Origin: Fimbriiglobus ruber
Lineage (GTDB): Bacteria > Planctomycetota > Planctomycetia > Gemmatales > Gemmataceae
Direction of reading: 5' to 3'
DNA: 64,000 nt
Assembly (NCBI RefSeq): GCF_002197845.1
Contig: NZ_NIDE01000004.1
Span: forward strand, 930,001-994,000
The translations under genes and the position numbers were made by a program. This document shows, in pieces, positions 17,501 to 30,334 of this stretch; the stretch's first letter is position 1; each line of letters starts with the position of its first letter. The notes below the pieces were generated by a model that was not told the DNA's origin, did no database searches, and was given only the letters and a program-made list of their open reading frames with translations.

Positions 17501-17598
17501 CGGCCCGTGACTCGCTGATGCCCGCGGGTCTGTTCGCCGACCTCACTGCGCAACAAGCCGCGGACCTGCTGGCATTCCTCGCGAACCGGAAGAATTGA
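14575..17598 (+). CDS. secreted glucose/sorbosone-dehydrogenase-like propeller fused to c-type cytochrome domains
   Basis: A 1007-residue exported protein, probably a periplasmic oxidoreductase. After a signal/anchor (LAAGAAVVFVAFVAV) comes a GSDH-type six-bladed propeller, about residues 60-450 (LFVAEQAGKIFSF, GGHNGGDLHFGNDGYLYIST, WAFGLRNPWRMSFDRPTGDL). A middle region with haem sites CLQCH and CGHCH follows. The C-terminal cytochrome domain has CITCHK and the associated ILDPSRRVEPQW segment typical of planctomycete haem-binding families. Three CxxCH motifs imply three haems. The propeller would oxidise a sugar or polyol and pass electrons to the haems; the cofactor and substrate are inferred. 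ATG 14575 is chosen because the signal peptide starts there; ATG 14521 is possible. Confidence 0.88.
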   Translation: MTRLLSRPAGAALAAGAAVVFVAFVAVRPAASRPESAKPSARQPWTTSKLVGSPELPPPYKTVNAFPNIKLEHPLLLVSAPGSDRLFVAEQAGKIFSFKNDPGAKAELFFDTAKEIRTLNKTPGANALEFVYGLVFHPQFEKNRYCFVCYTVQTSGKPNLAEGTRVSRFTVTNTDPPRLDPASEEIVFTFLQGGHNGGDLHFGNDGYLYISTGDGAGPNPPDPLHTGQDITDLLSSILRIDVDHKDAGKSYGVPKDNPFIGLKIGDKEARPEIWAFGLRNPWRMSFDRPTGDLWVGDVGWELWEMIHKIEKGGNYGWSILEARQPVHVNDKPGPGPFRPPVVELPHTAAASITGGYVYHGKKFPDLVGAYIFGDWETRRIWAARFDGTRVTSMPEITVPKLRVVAFGQDRAGELYVVDYDSGTIHTFAKNDDPGYDPTKFPKTLGATGLFASVKDHAPAVGVYPFEVTAHQWQDYATTEHFIALPGDSVVKDFEEKQSLPGSVDWHKFKFAFPQNAALVKTISLETERGNPASRRRVETQVLHFDGEDWHGYSYQWRDDQSEADLVPAEGAEKELTVADPAFGAGKREQVWTFHSRAQCLQCHSAWSEYALGFSVEQLNRDVVMPSGSKNQLTWLGEFGLTQRIGKNNKPEAPYTPNEATKQPHVVDPTDMKAPLVDRARAYLHTNCGHCHQNGGGGGAVTFELHRNSDLKQKSLWATPTRGNFDLPDLKVVAPGDPAHSALYFRMAKFGRGRMPQLGTDLVDPVGVALIAAWIESLKPGDKSAPVDLAKTTPDAIAKHLAAVASAEGVARAVAHPDCPPDARKQVWAAAAKLPEGNVRDLFDGYLPRDGQERKLGQNPRPRAILSRTGDAGRGKELFQAQKTQCITCHKIDGQGNEVGPDLSAIAKTRSREDLLESILDPSRRVEPQWTAYVLKTHDGRAVTGLLVRKDGKEVVLRDAQNKETHVAADNVESLRPARDSLMPAGLFADLTAQQAADLLAFLANRKN

Positions 17599-17668
17599 CC
17601 AAGCGTACCCAACGTCGGTTGCCGAAGTCTTTCGCGGAGTATGGACGGTCGTTGGCTTTCCAAAACCC

Positions 17669-17696
17669 GGTGGCCGGGAAGAAATTCCCGGCCACC
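17669..17696. terminator. 12-bp hairpin with GAAA loop between convergent genes
   Basis: GGTGGCCGGGAA (17669-17680) pairs with TTCCCGGCCACC (17685-17696) around a GAAA tetraloop. It lies in the 348-base gap between two convergent genes and has no T-run on either strand, so it may stabilise 3' ends from both sides. Nothing else in the gap looks functional. Confidence 0.6.
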
Positions 17697-17946
17697 TCAC
17701 ACTGATGGAACATACCTGACTGGGAAGCGGGGTTTGTACCACCCATTCGCCCGGGAGGTTCGCGTTCGCTGAGAAGTCTCAACAATTCGAACCGAACTCA
17801 CTTCGCGAGATACGAAAGGCTTCAACCTGCTGTGTGGGCAGATTTTGTGCGAATCCCGCCACAGACTCTCATGCCTTCAATGGACGCGGCATGACCGGTC
17901 GGTTCGGGTTATGTGTCTGGGTGGCTACTCGGACGGCGACAGGAAT

Positions 17947-23328
<5,382 letters not shown>

Positions 23329-23384
23329 GGACGTCTCCGGGCGCGGTCGCTACCCCTCAATGCGTCAAATCCGCCGGGTGAGTC

Positions 23385-23969
23385 TCACGAATTTTTTGAG
23401 GAGTCTGCCGTCCGGTCGGCGAGTGCCGCGCTCAGCCAGGCCCGAGCGTAGACCCAGACCCGAAAGGCGGACGCCCGGGACAGCCCCAGGACGTCCGCCG
23501 CTTCCTCCACCGACAGGCCGGCGAACACCCGGAGGCGTACCAACCCGGCCGCGGCCGGGTCGACCCCCTCGAATGTGGTCAGGGCTTCGTCCAGGTCGAT
23601 CCACCGATCGGGATCGGCCGCCGCGGCTTCGAGGTGGTCCGGGTCGACGGCGGCCCGGCGCGGGCGCTCGCCCCGCTTGCGCGTTTGCTTGCGCCGGGCG
23701 GACTCAACCAAAATCCGCCGCATGGCCTCGGCGGCGGCCGCGAAAAAGTGCCCGCGGTTGCTCCATTGGGCGGGATCGGTCGGCCCGATCAACCGGATGT
23801 AAGCCTCGTGGACGAGGGCGGTCGGTTGGAGGGTGTGGTCGGGCGACTCGTCGGCCATCCGGGTGGCGGCGAGTTTCCGCAATTCGTCGTAGACGAGCGG
23901 GAGTAGACTGGCCGCCGCTTGCAAGTCACCGGCCGCGGCAGCCGACAGGAGTTTAGTCGCGTCAGTCAT
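23385..23969 (-). CDS. ECF-type RNA polymerase sigma factor (planctomycete kinase-linked class)
   Basis: A 194-residue sigma factor with region 2 (PLVYDELRKLAATRMADE, ALVHEAYIRLIGP, NRGHFFAAAAEAMRRILVES) and region 4 (AGLVRLRVFAGLSVEEAADVLGLSRAS). It belongs to the group common in planctomycetes, often annotated as TIGR02999/ECF sigma. No anti-sigma gene is present; the downstream WD40 kinase is probably the regulator, as for the published kinase-associated ECF groups. The two genes are 56 bases apart and very likely one operon. Target promoters are unknown. Confidence 0.93.
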   Translation of the reverse strand: MTDATKLLSAAAAGDLQAAASLLPLVYDELRKLAATRMADESPDHTLQPTALVHEAYIRLIGPTDPAQWSNRGHFFAAAAEAMRRILVESARRKQTRKRGERPRRAAVDPDHLEAAAADPDRWIDLDEALTTFEGVDPAAAGLVRLRVFAGLSVEEAADVLGLSRASAFRVWVYARAWLSAALADRTADSSKNS

Positions 23970-24040
23970 GGGACAAGAATACGTCGCGCGGAAAGCGGGG
24001 ACAATCGAAAACCGACCGCTCCGCGTCCCGGGAGGGAAGA

Positions 24041-26959
24041 TCAGGGATATGGGTTGCCGACGACGGAACTGACACTCATCCCGGCCGGGGGCATCACATC
24101 CTCGAAGTCGAACACGTAGGGCGCGAGTTGGTCCCAGGTCACTTGCACGACGCGGGGACCGTCGCCACCGCCGTCGTCCAGCGGATTGACGAATGTAAAC
24201 AGCCCGGTGGTCGGGTCGTACCCCTCCAGGGTGTACGCGTGGTTCGCGATGAACGGGCTCTGGTCGTCGGGCAACGTCGCCAGCGTCAGGATACTGATCA
24301 GGTTGCCCTGGGTGATGTCGTTGACGACGACGGATTCGGCGTCGGACGTCGCGTACGAACCGGCGAGGATTACGGACGAATACGCGAACGCTCCGGTGAG
24401 TTGGCTCTGCACGGTCGTCGGCCAGCCGTAATTAATGGAGTCGTAAGAGTTGTCATACGCCCCGTGATCCGCCCGGCTCCAGCCTTCCTCCGCGAGTTGG
24501 GCGTACGCCTTTTCCGCCAGGGCCACCCACAGGACGTTGCTGCCGCTCGAAACGGTCGTCGGCTGGCCGTACTGGTAGTAGCCGGCGTAAGCGAAGGTGC
24601 CACTACTGGTGACCGGCAGGTCCGAATTGACGGTCACGTAATCGGGAACCCCGTTTTCGTAGAACCGGACAGTGTAGGTACCGTCGCCGTTGTTGGTGAA
24701 CATACTTTCGACTTCCTGGGGCGACTGAAGAGCGAGTTGGCCGAGGGACGCCAGGAAGTAGCAGTCTGCGGCGTATCCCTGAGCCACGTCGTTGTAACTG
24801 GGTACGCCCGAGGCGCCGAACAGAGTACCGCCGGCCGGCGCGTACGCGAAGTTCGCCCCCGTCGTGGGATTGATGTCGGTGGCCGGGAGGTCGGCTCCGT
24901 AGAACCACTTCTGCACCAAGTCGTTAAGCTGGTCGGACGAGGAGCCGGGTCCGAGGTCGCCGAGCGGTTGGCCCTGGAAGGTGTTGTCGGCCAGGTTGCC
25001 GTTAACCACCTTGCCGGCCAGGTTGCGGACGTCGTCCGGCATCGTCACCGCGACGGAATCGACCAGAACCTCGAGCGACGCGTATTCCGCGGTCGTAACG
25101 GTGCCGTCGGCTTCCGCTTCGCCGAACAGGCCGATCATGTCCGCCCGCGTCAGTGCGTCGTCCCGCGTGAAATCGGACTGGGCGAGCGAGGCGAGCCCAC
25201 TGTCGGGCACCTCCGTCGTGAACAGGTTGAGCCACGATTTGCCCGAGTTGAGAGAAACTTCCGGGGTCGTGCCCGTCAGATCCTCGATCACTCCATTGGG
25301 AGTAACGTCAAAGGCCTGTGTCGATTCATTGAGAACTGTCCACAGTCCGTTAGTATTGGCCGCCGCTTCGAGGAACCCCTGGTCGAGGTTGTAGATCGTT
25401 CCATTCCCGTTGATCGTGTACGATTGCGTGTTATTGTTCAACACTTCCCACGAGCCGTCGTACGGCAGAGCCCACAAATACCCGCCGGTGTCGAGGTCAA
25501 CGAGCGTGCCGTTAGGGGTCAGGCTGAATGACTGCGTGCCGCCGTCGAGCCATTGCCAGGACCCGCCAAGGGGTAGGTCCCACAGTTGCGATCCGGGGTC
25601 CAGATCGTAGAGGGTGCCGTTGGGGCTGACGGCGAACGACATGGTCGCGTAGTCCAGCGCGTTCCAGGCGCCGTTGGGGCCGGCCGCGGACTGGAGCAGT
25701 CCGCCTTGTTGGAGGGTGTAAAGCATGCCGCCGGTGGTGACGGAAAACGACTGGACGTTGTTTTCGAGCCATTGCCAGTACCCGGCCGGGTCCAGATCCC
25801 AGAGGACGCCGCCCGGGTCCATCACGTAGAGCGTGCCGTTGGGCGTGACGGCGATCGCTTGCGCGACGGTGTCGTACTCCGGCCACGCGCCGCTGAGGAG
25901 GGGCAGATCCTGTATCACGCCGTCGGTGTCGAGGTCGAAAACGATGCCGTCCGACGTGAGGCTGAAGCTCTGTGTCGCCGTGTCCAGGGTCTGCCACGTA
26001 CCGCCTGATGTGGACTGCAACCGCAACGTTCCGCCGGTGTCCAGAACGTAGAGGGCGCTGTTGGAGGAGACGCCGAAGGTTTGCGTGTTGCTGTCAAGGG
26101 TGGTCCAGGAGCTACCGGAGTTGGTCGACGACTTCAGAGTCCCGCCGGTGTAGAGGTTGTAGAGGGTGCCGCCGGGCGTCACGGCGAAGGCTTGCGTCGT
26201 GCTGTCCAACACCTTTCGGGAGCCGCCCACCGGCAGCACCCACAACTGACCGGTGCCGTCCAGACCGTAAAGAGTCCCCGCGGTGGTGACGGCGAACGAT
26301 TCGGTCTGGCTGTCCAGGGTATTCCAGGTGTTACCGGAATCGATCGAACTCTCCAGCACGCCCGCGCCGGCCAAGTTGTAAAGCGTGTCGTTGGAGGTCA
26401 CGAAGAACGACTGCGTGTCCTGGTCGATCGCGGTCCATGTGCTGCCGCGGTTCGCCGAGAACTGGAGGCTCCCGCCGTCGTCCAATTCGAACAGCCCGCC
26501 GTTGGAGGCGACGCCGAAGGACTCGGTGGCCGTGTCGATTGCCGTCCACGACTTGCCGGAGTTGGTCGAGACCTGGAGTTGGCCGCCGGTGAGCAGAGCG
26601 TAAACCGTACCGTCGGAGGCAACGCCGATCGACTGGGCGTTGGGGACGAGTACCGCATGGACGTGGGTTGGGGACGAGCTGGTAAAGCTGTCGAGCGTGC
26701 CGCCCTGTTGGAGTGCGTACCCCATGTTCGTGGCGGACGACCAGATATATTGCTCGACGTTTGACAGGACGAGGGTCGAGCCGTCGTACAAGTTGTGGTT
26801 GCTGGACCAGGTCAGTGGGCTGCTACTCGGCAGGCAGCGATCATCCAGGGCGTCCAGACTCAGCCGGGTCGTTTTCGCGGGTAAGGTCTTCCGGACCGAG
26901 CCGACCCCCGACCCGGCGCGCCGGAACGGAGATGTCAAGAGGCTGAAGAGCCTATTCAT
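24041..26959 (-). CDS. secreted calpain-like cysteine protease with 13 tandem repeats
   Basis: A 972-residue protein. The N-terminus carries the planctomycete export-type motif LSLDALDDRCLPSS (residues 33-46) in place of a standard signal peptide. Thirteen repeats of about 36-38 residues follow, with pattern TQSF-x-V-T-x-NGTLY-x-LD-x-GG-x-L...W..LD, probably a beta-propeller or solenoid. After a linker with DALTRADMIGLFGEAEADG comes the protease domain: Cys733 in AADCYFLASLGQLA, His907 in IANHAYTLEGYD and Asn925 in FVNPLDDGG. The triad is complete. It probably works outside the cell or at its surface. A second calpain-like gene lies 1.8 kb away, with two small repeat proteins between. Confidence 0.88.
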   Translation of the reverse strand: MNRLFSLLTSPFRRAGSGVGSVRKTLPAKTTRLSLDALDDRCLPSSSPLTWSSNHNLYDGSTLVLSNVEQYIWSSATNMGYALQQGGTLDSFTSSSPTHVHAVLVPNAQSIGVASDGTVYALLTGGQLQVSTNSGKSWTAIDTATESFGVASNGGLFELDDGGSLQFSANRGSTWTAIDQDTQSFFVTSNDTLYNLAGAGVLESSIDSGNTWNTLDSQTESFAVTTAGTLYGLDGTGQLWVLPVGGSRKVLDSTTQAFAVTPGGTLYNLYTGGTLKSSTNSGSSWTTLDSNTQTFGVSSNSALYVLDTGGTLRLQSTSGGTWQTLDTATQSFSLTSDGIVFDLDTDGVIQDLPLLSGAWPEYDTVAQAIAVTPNGTLYVMDPGGVLWDLDPAGYWQWLENNVQSFSVTTGGMLYTLQQGGLLQSAAGPNGAWNALDYATMSFAVSPNGTLYDLDPGSQLWDLPLGGSWQWLDGGTQSFSLTPNGTLVDLDTGGYLWALPYDGSWEVLNNNTQSYTINGNGTIYNLDQGFLEAAANTNGLWTVLNESTQAFDVTPNGVIEDLTGTTPEVSLNSGKSWLNLFTTEVPDSGLASLAQSDFTRDDALTRADMIGLFGEAEADGTVTTAEYASLEVLVDSVAVTMPDDVRNLAGKVVNGNLADNTFQGQPLGDLGPGSSSDQLNDLVQKWFYGADLPATDINPTTGANFAYAPAGGTLFGASGVPSYNDVAQGYAADCYFLASLGQLALQSPQEVESMFTNNGDGTYTVRFYENGVPDYVTVNSDLPVTSSGTFAYAGYYQYGQPTTVSSGSNVLWVALAEKAYAQLAEEGWSRADHGAYDNSYDSINYGWPTTVQSQLTGAFAYSSVILAGSYATSDAESVVVNDITQGNLISILTLATLPDDQSPFIANHAYTLEGYDPTTGLFTFVNPLDDGGGDGPRVVQVTWDQLAPYVFDFEDVMPPAGMSVSSVVGNPYP

Positions 26960-27309
26960 CGTAGTGACTCCGTTTCGAATATCGGGATTTGAATCTGTCG
27001 GATCGTTCCGTTTCGCCGAGACGGGAAGGTCATTGACGACTTTCGACCCGCACCCGCGCGGTCGCCCCCCGAGCCGGGCTCGCTTTGGTATCCCATCCGC
27101 AGCCGGCCAGGGTGCCGGTCGAAGTTTCCTCTAACCCACAAGGCGTCTTTTTTGCGAAAGGAGTCTCAACAAAAGCCGATTTGTCGGTGCGATTCGGGCG
27201 ACGGGGGAACGCGTGGCCGGAGATGTCTGCCGAAGAACGCGGATGAGTAAGGGACCGATTCCCCACCAACGCACCCGCCCTCGCGAGTATGCGGGGGCGG
27301 GGAGGTGAG
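26960..27309. other. 350-base leader of the large calpain gene
   Basis: The stretch between the start of the large calpain-like gene and the end of the next minus-strand gene holds no supported gene. Near 27268-27300 there is an imperfect GC-rich hairpin (CCCGCCC...GGGCGGGG), which could end the upstream transcript. The promoter of the calpain-like gene is probably in 26960-27200, where AT-richer runs occur, but I could not pick boxes with confidence. Confidence 0.4.
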
Positions 27310-27876
27310 TCATTTCGCTTCAACAGTTGGGTCGAGGCTGTCGGGTACCGGGCGGTACTTGCCGTCGGCCTTGTCGTACCGATACCACGCTTTGTCTTTC
27401 GGGCTCCAGTAGAGGTTGCAGCCGAGCGTCTGGCTGAAGGCCTTTTTCGTCCAGAACGAGGGGCCACGGCCCGAGTGTTCCGGCGGCTGCGGGCGGTCCG
27501 GCGGGAGGTTGACGACCGGGCCGGCCGGCGTCACGGTCACCGAGTTGCCGACCCCGTTGCGGACATCCTTGAGGATCGTGACCCCCGGCGTCCCGTCGTT
27601 ATCGACCACGATCTTGTTGCCGACGCCGTTGGCGGAGCCGGTAATCACGGTCTTGCTACCCGGCGTCCCGGTCTGGCGGACGATCGTGTCCGGGCCGTTC
27701 AGGTACATCCAGCCACCGGGCCAGCGGATGATCTGCGGGGCGGCCTGCTCCGCGGGGCGGGCGGGAGCTGCGGGGGCCGAAGCCGGCGGAGCGGCGGGTG
27801 GGTCGGCGGGGGCCGGGGCGGCGGCCCCGAAGAGCCCCAGGGCGGCGACCCCGGGGCGGAGGAATTTGGCAGACAT
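27310..27876 (-). CDS. secreted protein with GN-type repeats, unknown function
   Basis: 188 residues. Signal peptide (LRPGVAALGLFGAAAPAPA), a Pro/Ala spacer, then a repeat section. Here NGVGNKIVVDNDGTPGVTIL is followed by a second NGVGNSVTVTP, and both resemble the GNGTGNSINVNN units of the neighbouring gene. The C-terminal 50 residues (SFWTKKAFSQTLGCNLYWSP, AWYRYDKADGKYRPV) form a separate aromatic domain. It shares strand and close spacing (37 bases) with the next gene, so they are likely co-expressed. It could be a matrix or surface protein; no catalytic motif is seen. Confidence 0.75.
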   Translation of the reverse strand: MSAKFLRPGVAALGLFGAAAPAPADPPAAPPASAPAAPARPAEQAAPQIIRWPGGWMYLNGPDTIVRQTGTPGSKTVITGSANGVGNKIVVDNDGTPGVTILKDVRNGVGNSVTVTPAGPVVNLPPDRPQPPEHSGRGPSFWTKKAFSQTLGCNLYWSPKDKAWYRYDKADGKYRPVPDSLDPTVEAK

Positions 27877-27913
27877 CGTCGTCTCCTGACTGTATCGAGC
27901 GGTCGAGCGGTGG

Positions 27914-28312
27914 TTAGTTGTTGACGGTGATCGTGTTCCCGGTCCCGTTCCCGCTGCCCGAAACGGTGGTCGAGTTCGACCCCTTGTGTGAGCCGCCGCC
28001 GCTGTTGTTGTTGACGTTGATGCTGTTGCCGGTGCCGTTGCCGCTGTTCTGAATCGTGGTGGTGTTCGAGCCGTGGTGTCCGCCGGCCTTGTTGTTGACG
28101 TTGATGCTGTTGCCGGTACCGTTGCCGCTGTTCTTGATCGTGGTGGTATTCGAGCCGTGGTGTCCGGCCTTGTTGTTGACGTTGATGCTGTTGCCGGTAC
28201 CGTTGCCGCTGTTCTTGATCGTGGTGGTATTCGAGCCGTGGTGAGCCAGGGCCGCGCCGCTGATGAAGAGGGAAGCCGCTACCGCCGCCATGCAGGTCAA
28301 GGATCGTTTCAT
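27914..28312 (-). CDS. small secreted protein made of four GNGTGN repeats, amyloid-like
   Basis: 132 residues: signal peptide (TCMAAVAASLFISGAALA) and then four near-identical units of 27-28 residues, HHGSNTTTIKNSGNGTGNSI plus NVNNKAG. The units are rich in Asn, Gly, Ser and Thr with alternating hydrophobics, which suits a beta-solenoid or functional amyloid of curli type, although the curlin Gln/Asn ladder is not the same. ATG 28312 is chosen because it opens the signal peptide; the frame extends upstream without character. The DNA repeats (81 and 84 bp) are close to identical. Function is inferred only from composition and setting. Confidence 0.8.
   Translation of the reverse strand: MKRSLTCMAAVAASLFISGAALAHHGSNTTTIKNSGNGTGNSINVNNKAGHHGSNTTTIKNSGNGTGNSINVNNKAGGHHGSNTTTIQNSGNGTGNSINVNNNSGGGSHKGSNSTTVSGSGNGTGNTITVNN
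28009..28246 (-). repeat. tandem 81-84 bp coding repeats
   Basis: The coding units of the GNGTGN protein are almost identical at DNA level; for example GGCCTTGTTGTTGACG recurs at 28085 and 28166, 81 bases apart. This argues for recent duplication or gene conversion, and the copy number may vary. Confidence 0.85.
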
Positions 28313-28488
28313 TGGAATCTCCGGTTTGGGTTTTCGCGAGGCCGGCTTGATTACCAACCCCACACTTTGCGGAGCGGAGAATCCGAGTCGAGTGTTACGA
28401 GCTTTTTGACTTATTTGCGAGACGTGATCGCTCTTCAAGATTTCGATCGACCGGGAAGCCCAGGGGGCGGTGTCCCACGCCACCTGGC

Positions 28489-28518
28489 GAACCGGCGACG
28501 TCATCACGTCGCCGGTTC
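28489..28518. promoter_or_regulatory. perfect 13-bp palindrome between divergent secreted-protein genes
   Basis: GAACCGGCGACGT (28489-28501), loop CATC, then ACGTCGCCGGTTC (28506-28518). It lies 177 bases upstream of the GN-repeat gene (minus) and 205 bases upstream of the calpain-like gene (plus). It is well placed to be a shared operator. It lacks a T-run and follows no stop codon, so a terminator role is less likely. Confidence 0.55.
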
Positions 28519-28722
28519 AGTTATTGGAATGGCGCGCAAGATTGGGTCACACCGGCGATATAAAATAGATAAGGTAGCGAATCTTCGGAAAAGACAGTCG
28601 TCCTACCCGAACAAAGCGTAACATTCGTCGGAACTTTCCGCTCGGCATGGTGTAAAGAATAATATTTGGGGGCGCGGCCGAGGTTCTGCGGCCGCCGTCC
28701 GTCGATCTCGGAGGGGTCGCAA

Positions 28723-29874
28723 GTGTATACTCGCCGCCTGTTTGCAATCGCGTTCTCTTTGGTCTTGGCTTGCCAGGCGGTGACTCCTGCCGCCGAGCCG
28801 AAGGTGACGTTCGAATCCGTCGCCAAGACTCACTTCGCCAAATGGGTGAAAGGGAGCGCGGACGGAACGTTGACCCCGGAACGGATCGACGCCCTAGTCA
28901 ACAACCCGCACATCACCGGCGACGAGGCCGCGGCCGTGGCGGCCGTCCACGTGTACTTCCGGGGTCGCAAGACGCCGGCGCCGGTCGGCGAAGACACCTT
29001 GCTTGCCGCCGCCAACCCGGTGGGACAGGAAGAGCGACGAGACCAGGTCACCAAGCCCGTCAACCTTCAAAAGGTCTTCACCTCGTTCCGAAACCACCTC
29101 AAGGCGGTTCCCCGGGACTTGTTCACCGAAGGCGGTCCGCACCGAACCGGCATGAGCCAGGGCCGACTCGGCGATTGCTACGTGGTGTCGGCGGTGGGGG
29201 CGTTCGCCACACAACACCCTGAGAAATTGAAAAACCTGTTCCACCCGCAGGCGGACGGGTCGTACGAAGTGTCGTTCCCGGGACGGCCGCGGGTCCATGT
29301 GCCCCACCTGACCGACGCCCAGATCGCCCTCGGCTCCACGACCGGCCAGCAAGGTCTGTGGTTGAACGTGATGGAAGAAGCGGTCGCGATCGCGAGCCGC
29401 CCGAACGGTGGCGCCGAGGTCGCGATGGACGCGATCAGCCGGGGCGGCAGCGCTGGGCAGACGATCGAACTGTTGACCAATCACAAGTCAGGCCGGGTTG
29501 CCTTCCGCACTTCCGCGACCGCGAGCCATCCGCCGCACGCTGACAAAGTGGCGGCTCTCGCCAACGAAACCCGCGCCCACCTGATCGCCGTCCGCGACCA
29601 CAACCGGCTCGCCTGTGCCGGCAGCCCCCACGAGGGCTGGGTGCCCCCCGGCATCGTGTCCAAGCACGCCTACGGTGTCCTCGGATACGACGGGAAGACC
29701 GACCACGTCACCCTATGGAACCCGTGGGGCAACACGTTCGAGCCGAAGGGCCCCGCCGGCCTCAAGAACGGCTACCCGACCAAAGGCGGCGTCTTCACCA
29801 TGCCGCTCACGGAATTCGTCCAGGTCTACCGCACGCTCTTCTACGAGACGGATGCCCCGGCGAAGAAGAAGTGA
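28723..29874 (+). CDS. secreted calpain-like cysteine protease
   Basis: 383 residues, starting at GTG 28723 behind GGAGGGG. Signal peptide (LFAIAFSLVLACQAVTPA), a helical N-terminal region, then a calpain C2-type core: Cys152 in MSQGRLGDCYVVSAVGAF, His315 in VSKHAYGVLGYD and Asn333 in LWNPWGNTF. The triad and spacing are complete. No calcium-binding C2 or EF-hand domain is attached. It is divergent from the GN-repeat genes and close to the larger calpain-like gene. Natural substrates are unknown; the adjacent repeat proteins are candidates, by position only. Confidence 0.88.
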   Translation: MYTRRLFAIAFSLVLACQAVTPAAEPKVTFESVAKTHFAKWVKGSADGTLTPERIDALVNNPHITGDEAAAVAAVHVYFRGRKTPAPVGEDTLLAAANPVGQEERRDQVTKPVNLQKVFTSFRNHLKAVPRDLFTEGGPHRTGMSQGRLGDCYVVSAVGAFATQHPEKLKNLFHPQADGSYEVSFPGRPRVHVPHLTDAQIALGSTTGQQGLWLNVMEEAVAIASRPNGGAEVAMDAISRGGSAGQTIELLTNHKSGRVAFRTSATASHPPHADKVAALANETRAHLIAVRDHNRLACAGSPHEGWVPPGIVSKHAYGVLGYDGKTDHVTLWNPWGNTFEPKGPAGLKNGYPTKGGVFTMPLTEFVQVYRTLFYETDAPAKKK

Positions 29875-30334
29875 TCACGGTGGCTGCCCCGGACATTAAA
29901 GAACAATTGTCGGCCAAAATCTATCGATTAAATGTCTTATTGCTTCTCAGGACCGATTTCCACCTAGAATGAGTCGCCTCGGAAGGTCTCGGGAAGCCAC
30001 TAAGGCAATTGCTCCTTCGTACCCAATCCTATTTTCGCGCAGACTTAAACGGGTCAGTCGGGCCAAATTTGGCGACTTTGCCAAGGACGAAGCGCCCGCG
30101 GCACCGAGGTCGCTTTTCCAAAAATCGAGGTCAACAGGTCAGGTCGGTGGTAACCCGTTCGCATGATCCCTCCGGGAAATCGGCCACTGGTCGACAGGCC
30201 GATCCCCCAAAAACGGGATCTTCTCCAGACCGACACCACCCAAACCCCGCAGATTCCTAAACAGGCTCTCAGCTACCGACCGTTCCACTACCATTCCAAG
30301 AGGTGAACCGGGTTTTTTGGTTCGGAGACGAGTC
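29875..30334. other. 460-base gap, no gene supported
   Basis: Lies between two plus-strand genes. A 65-codon plus-strand frame (29969-30166) is present but has neither a ribosome-binding site nor recognisable features. Local AT content is higher (29895-29960), which could hold the amidohydrolase promoter. A small ACCGGGTTTTTTGGTTCGG motif directly precedes its start. Confidence 0.4.

Noticed and set aside
17840-17870. tRNA-like TTTTGTGCGAATCCCGCC segment
   Set aside because: No acceptor stem or cloverleaf could be drawn around it.
24128-25531. 467-codon plus-strand frame opposite the large calpain-like gene
   Set aside because: No motif and no start signal. The opposite strand has 13 repeats and a complete protease triad.
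28009-28246. CRISPR array
   Set aside because: The repeats are in-frame coding units of 81-84 bp in a secreted protein, with no variable spacers.
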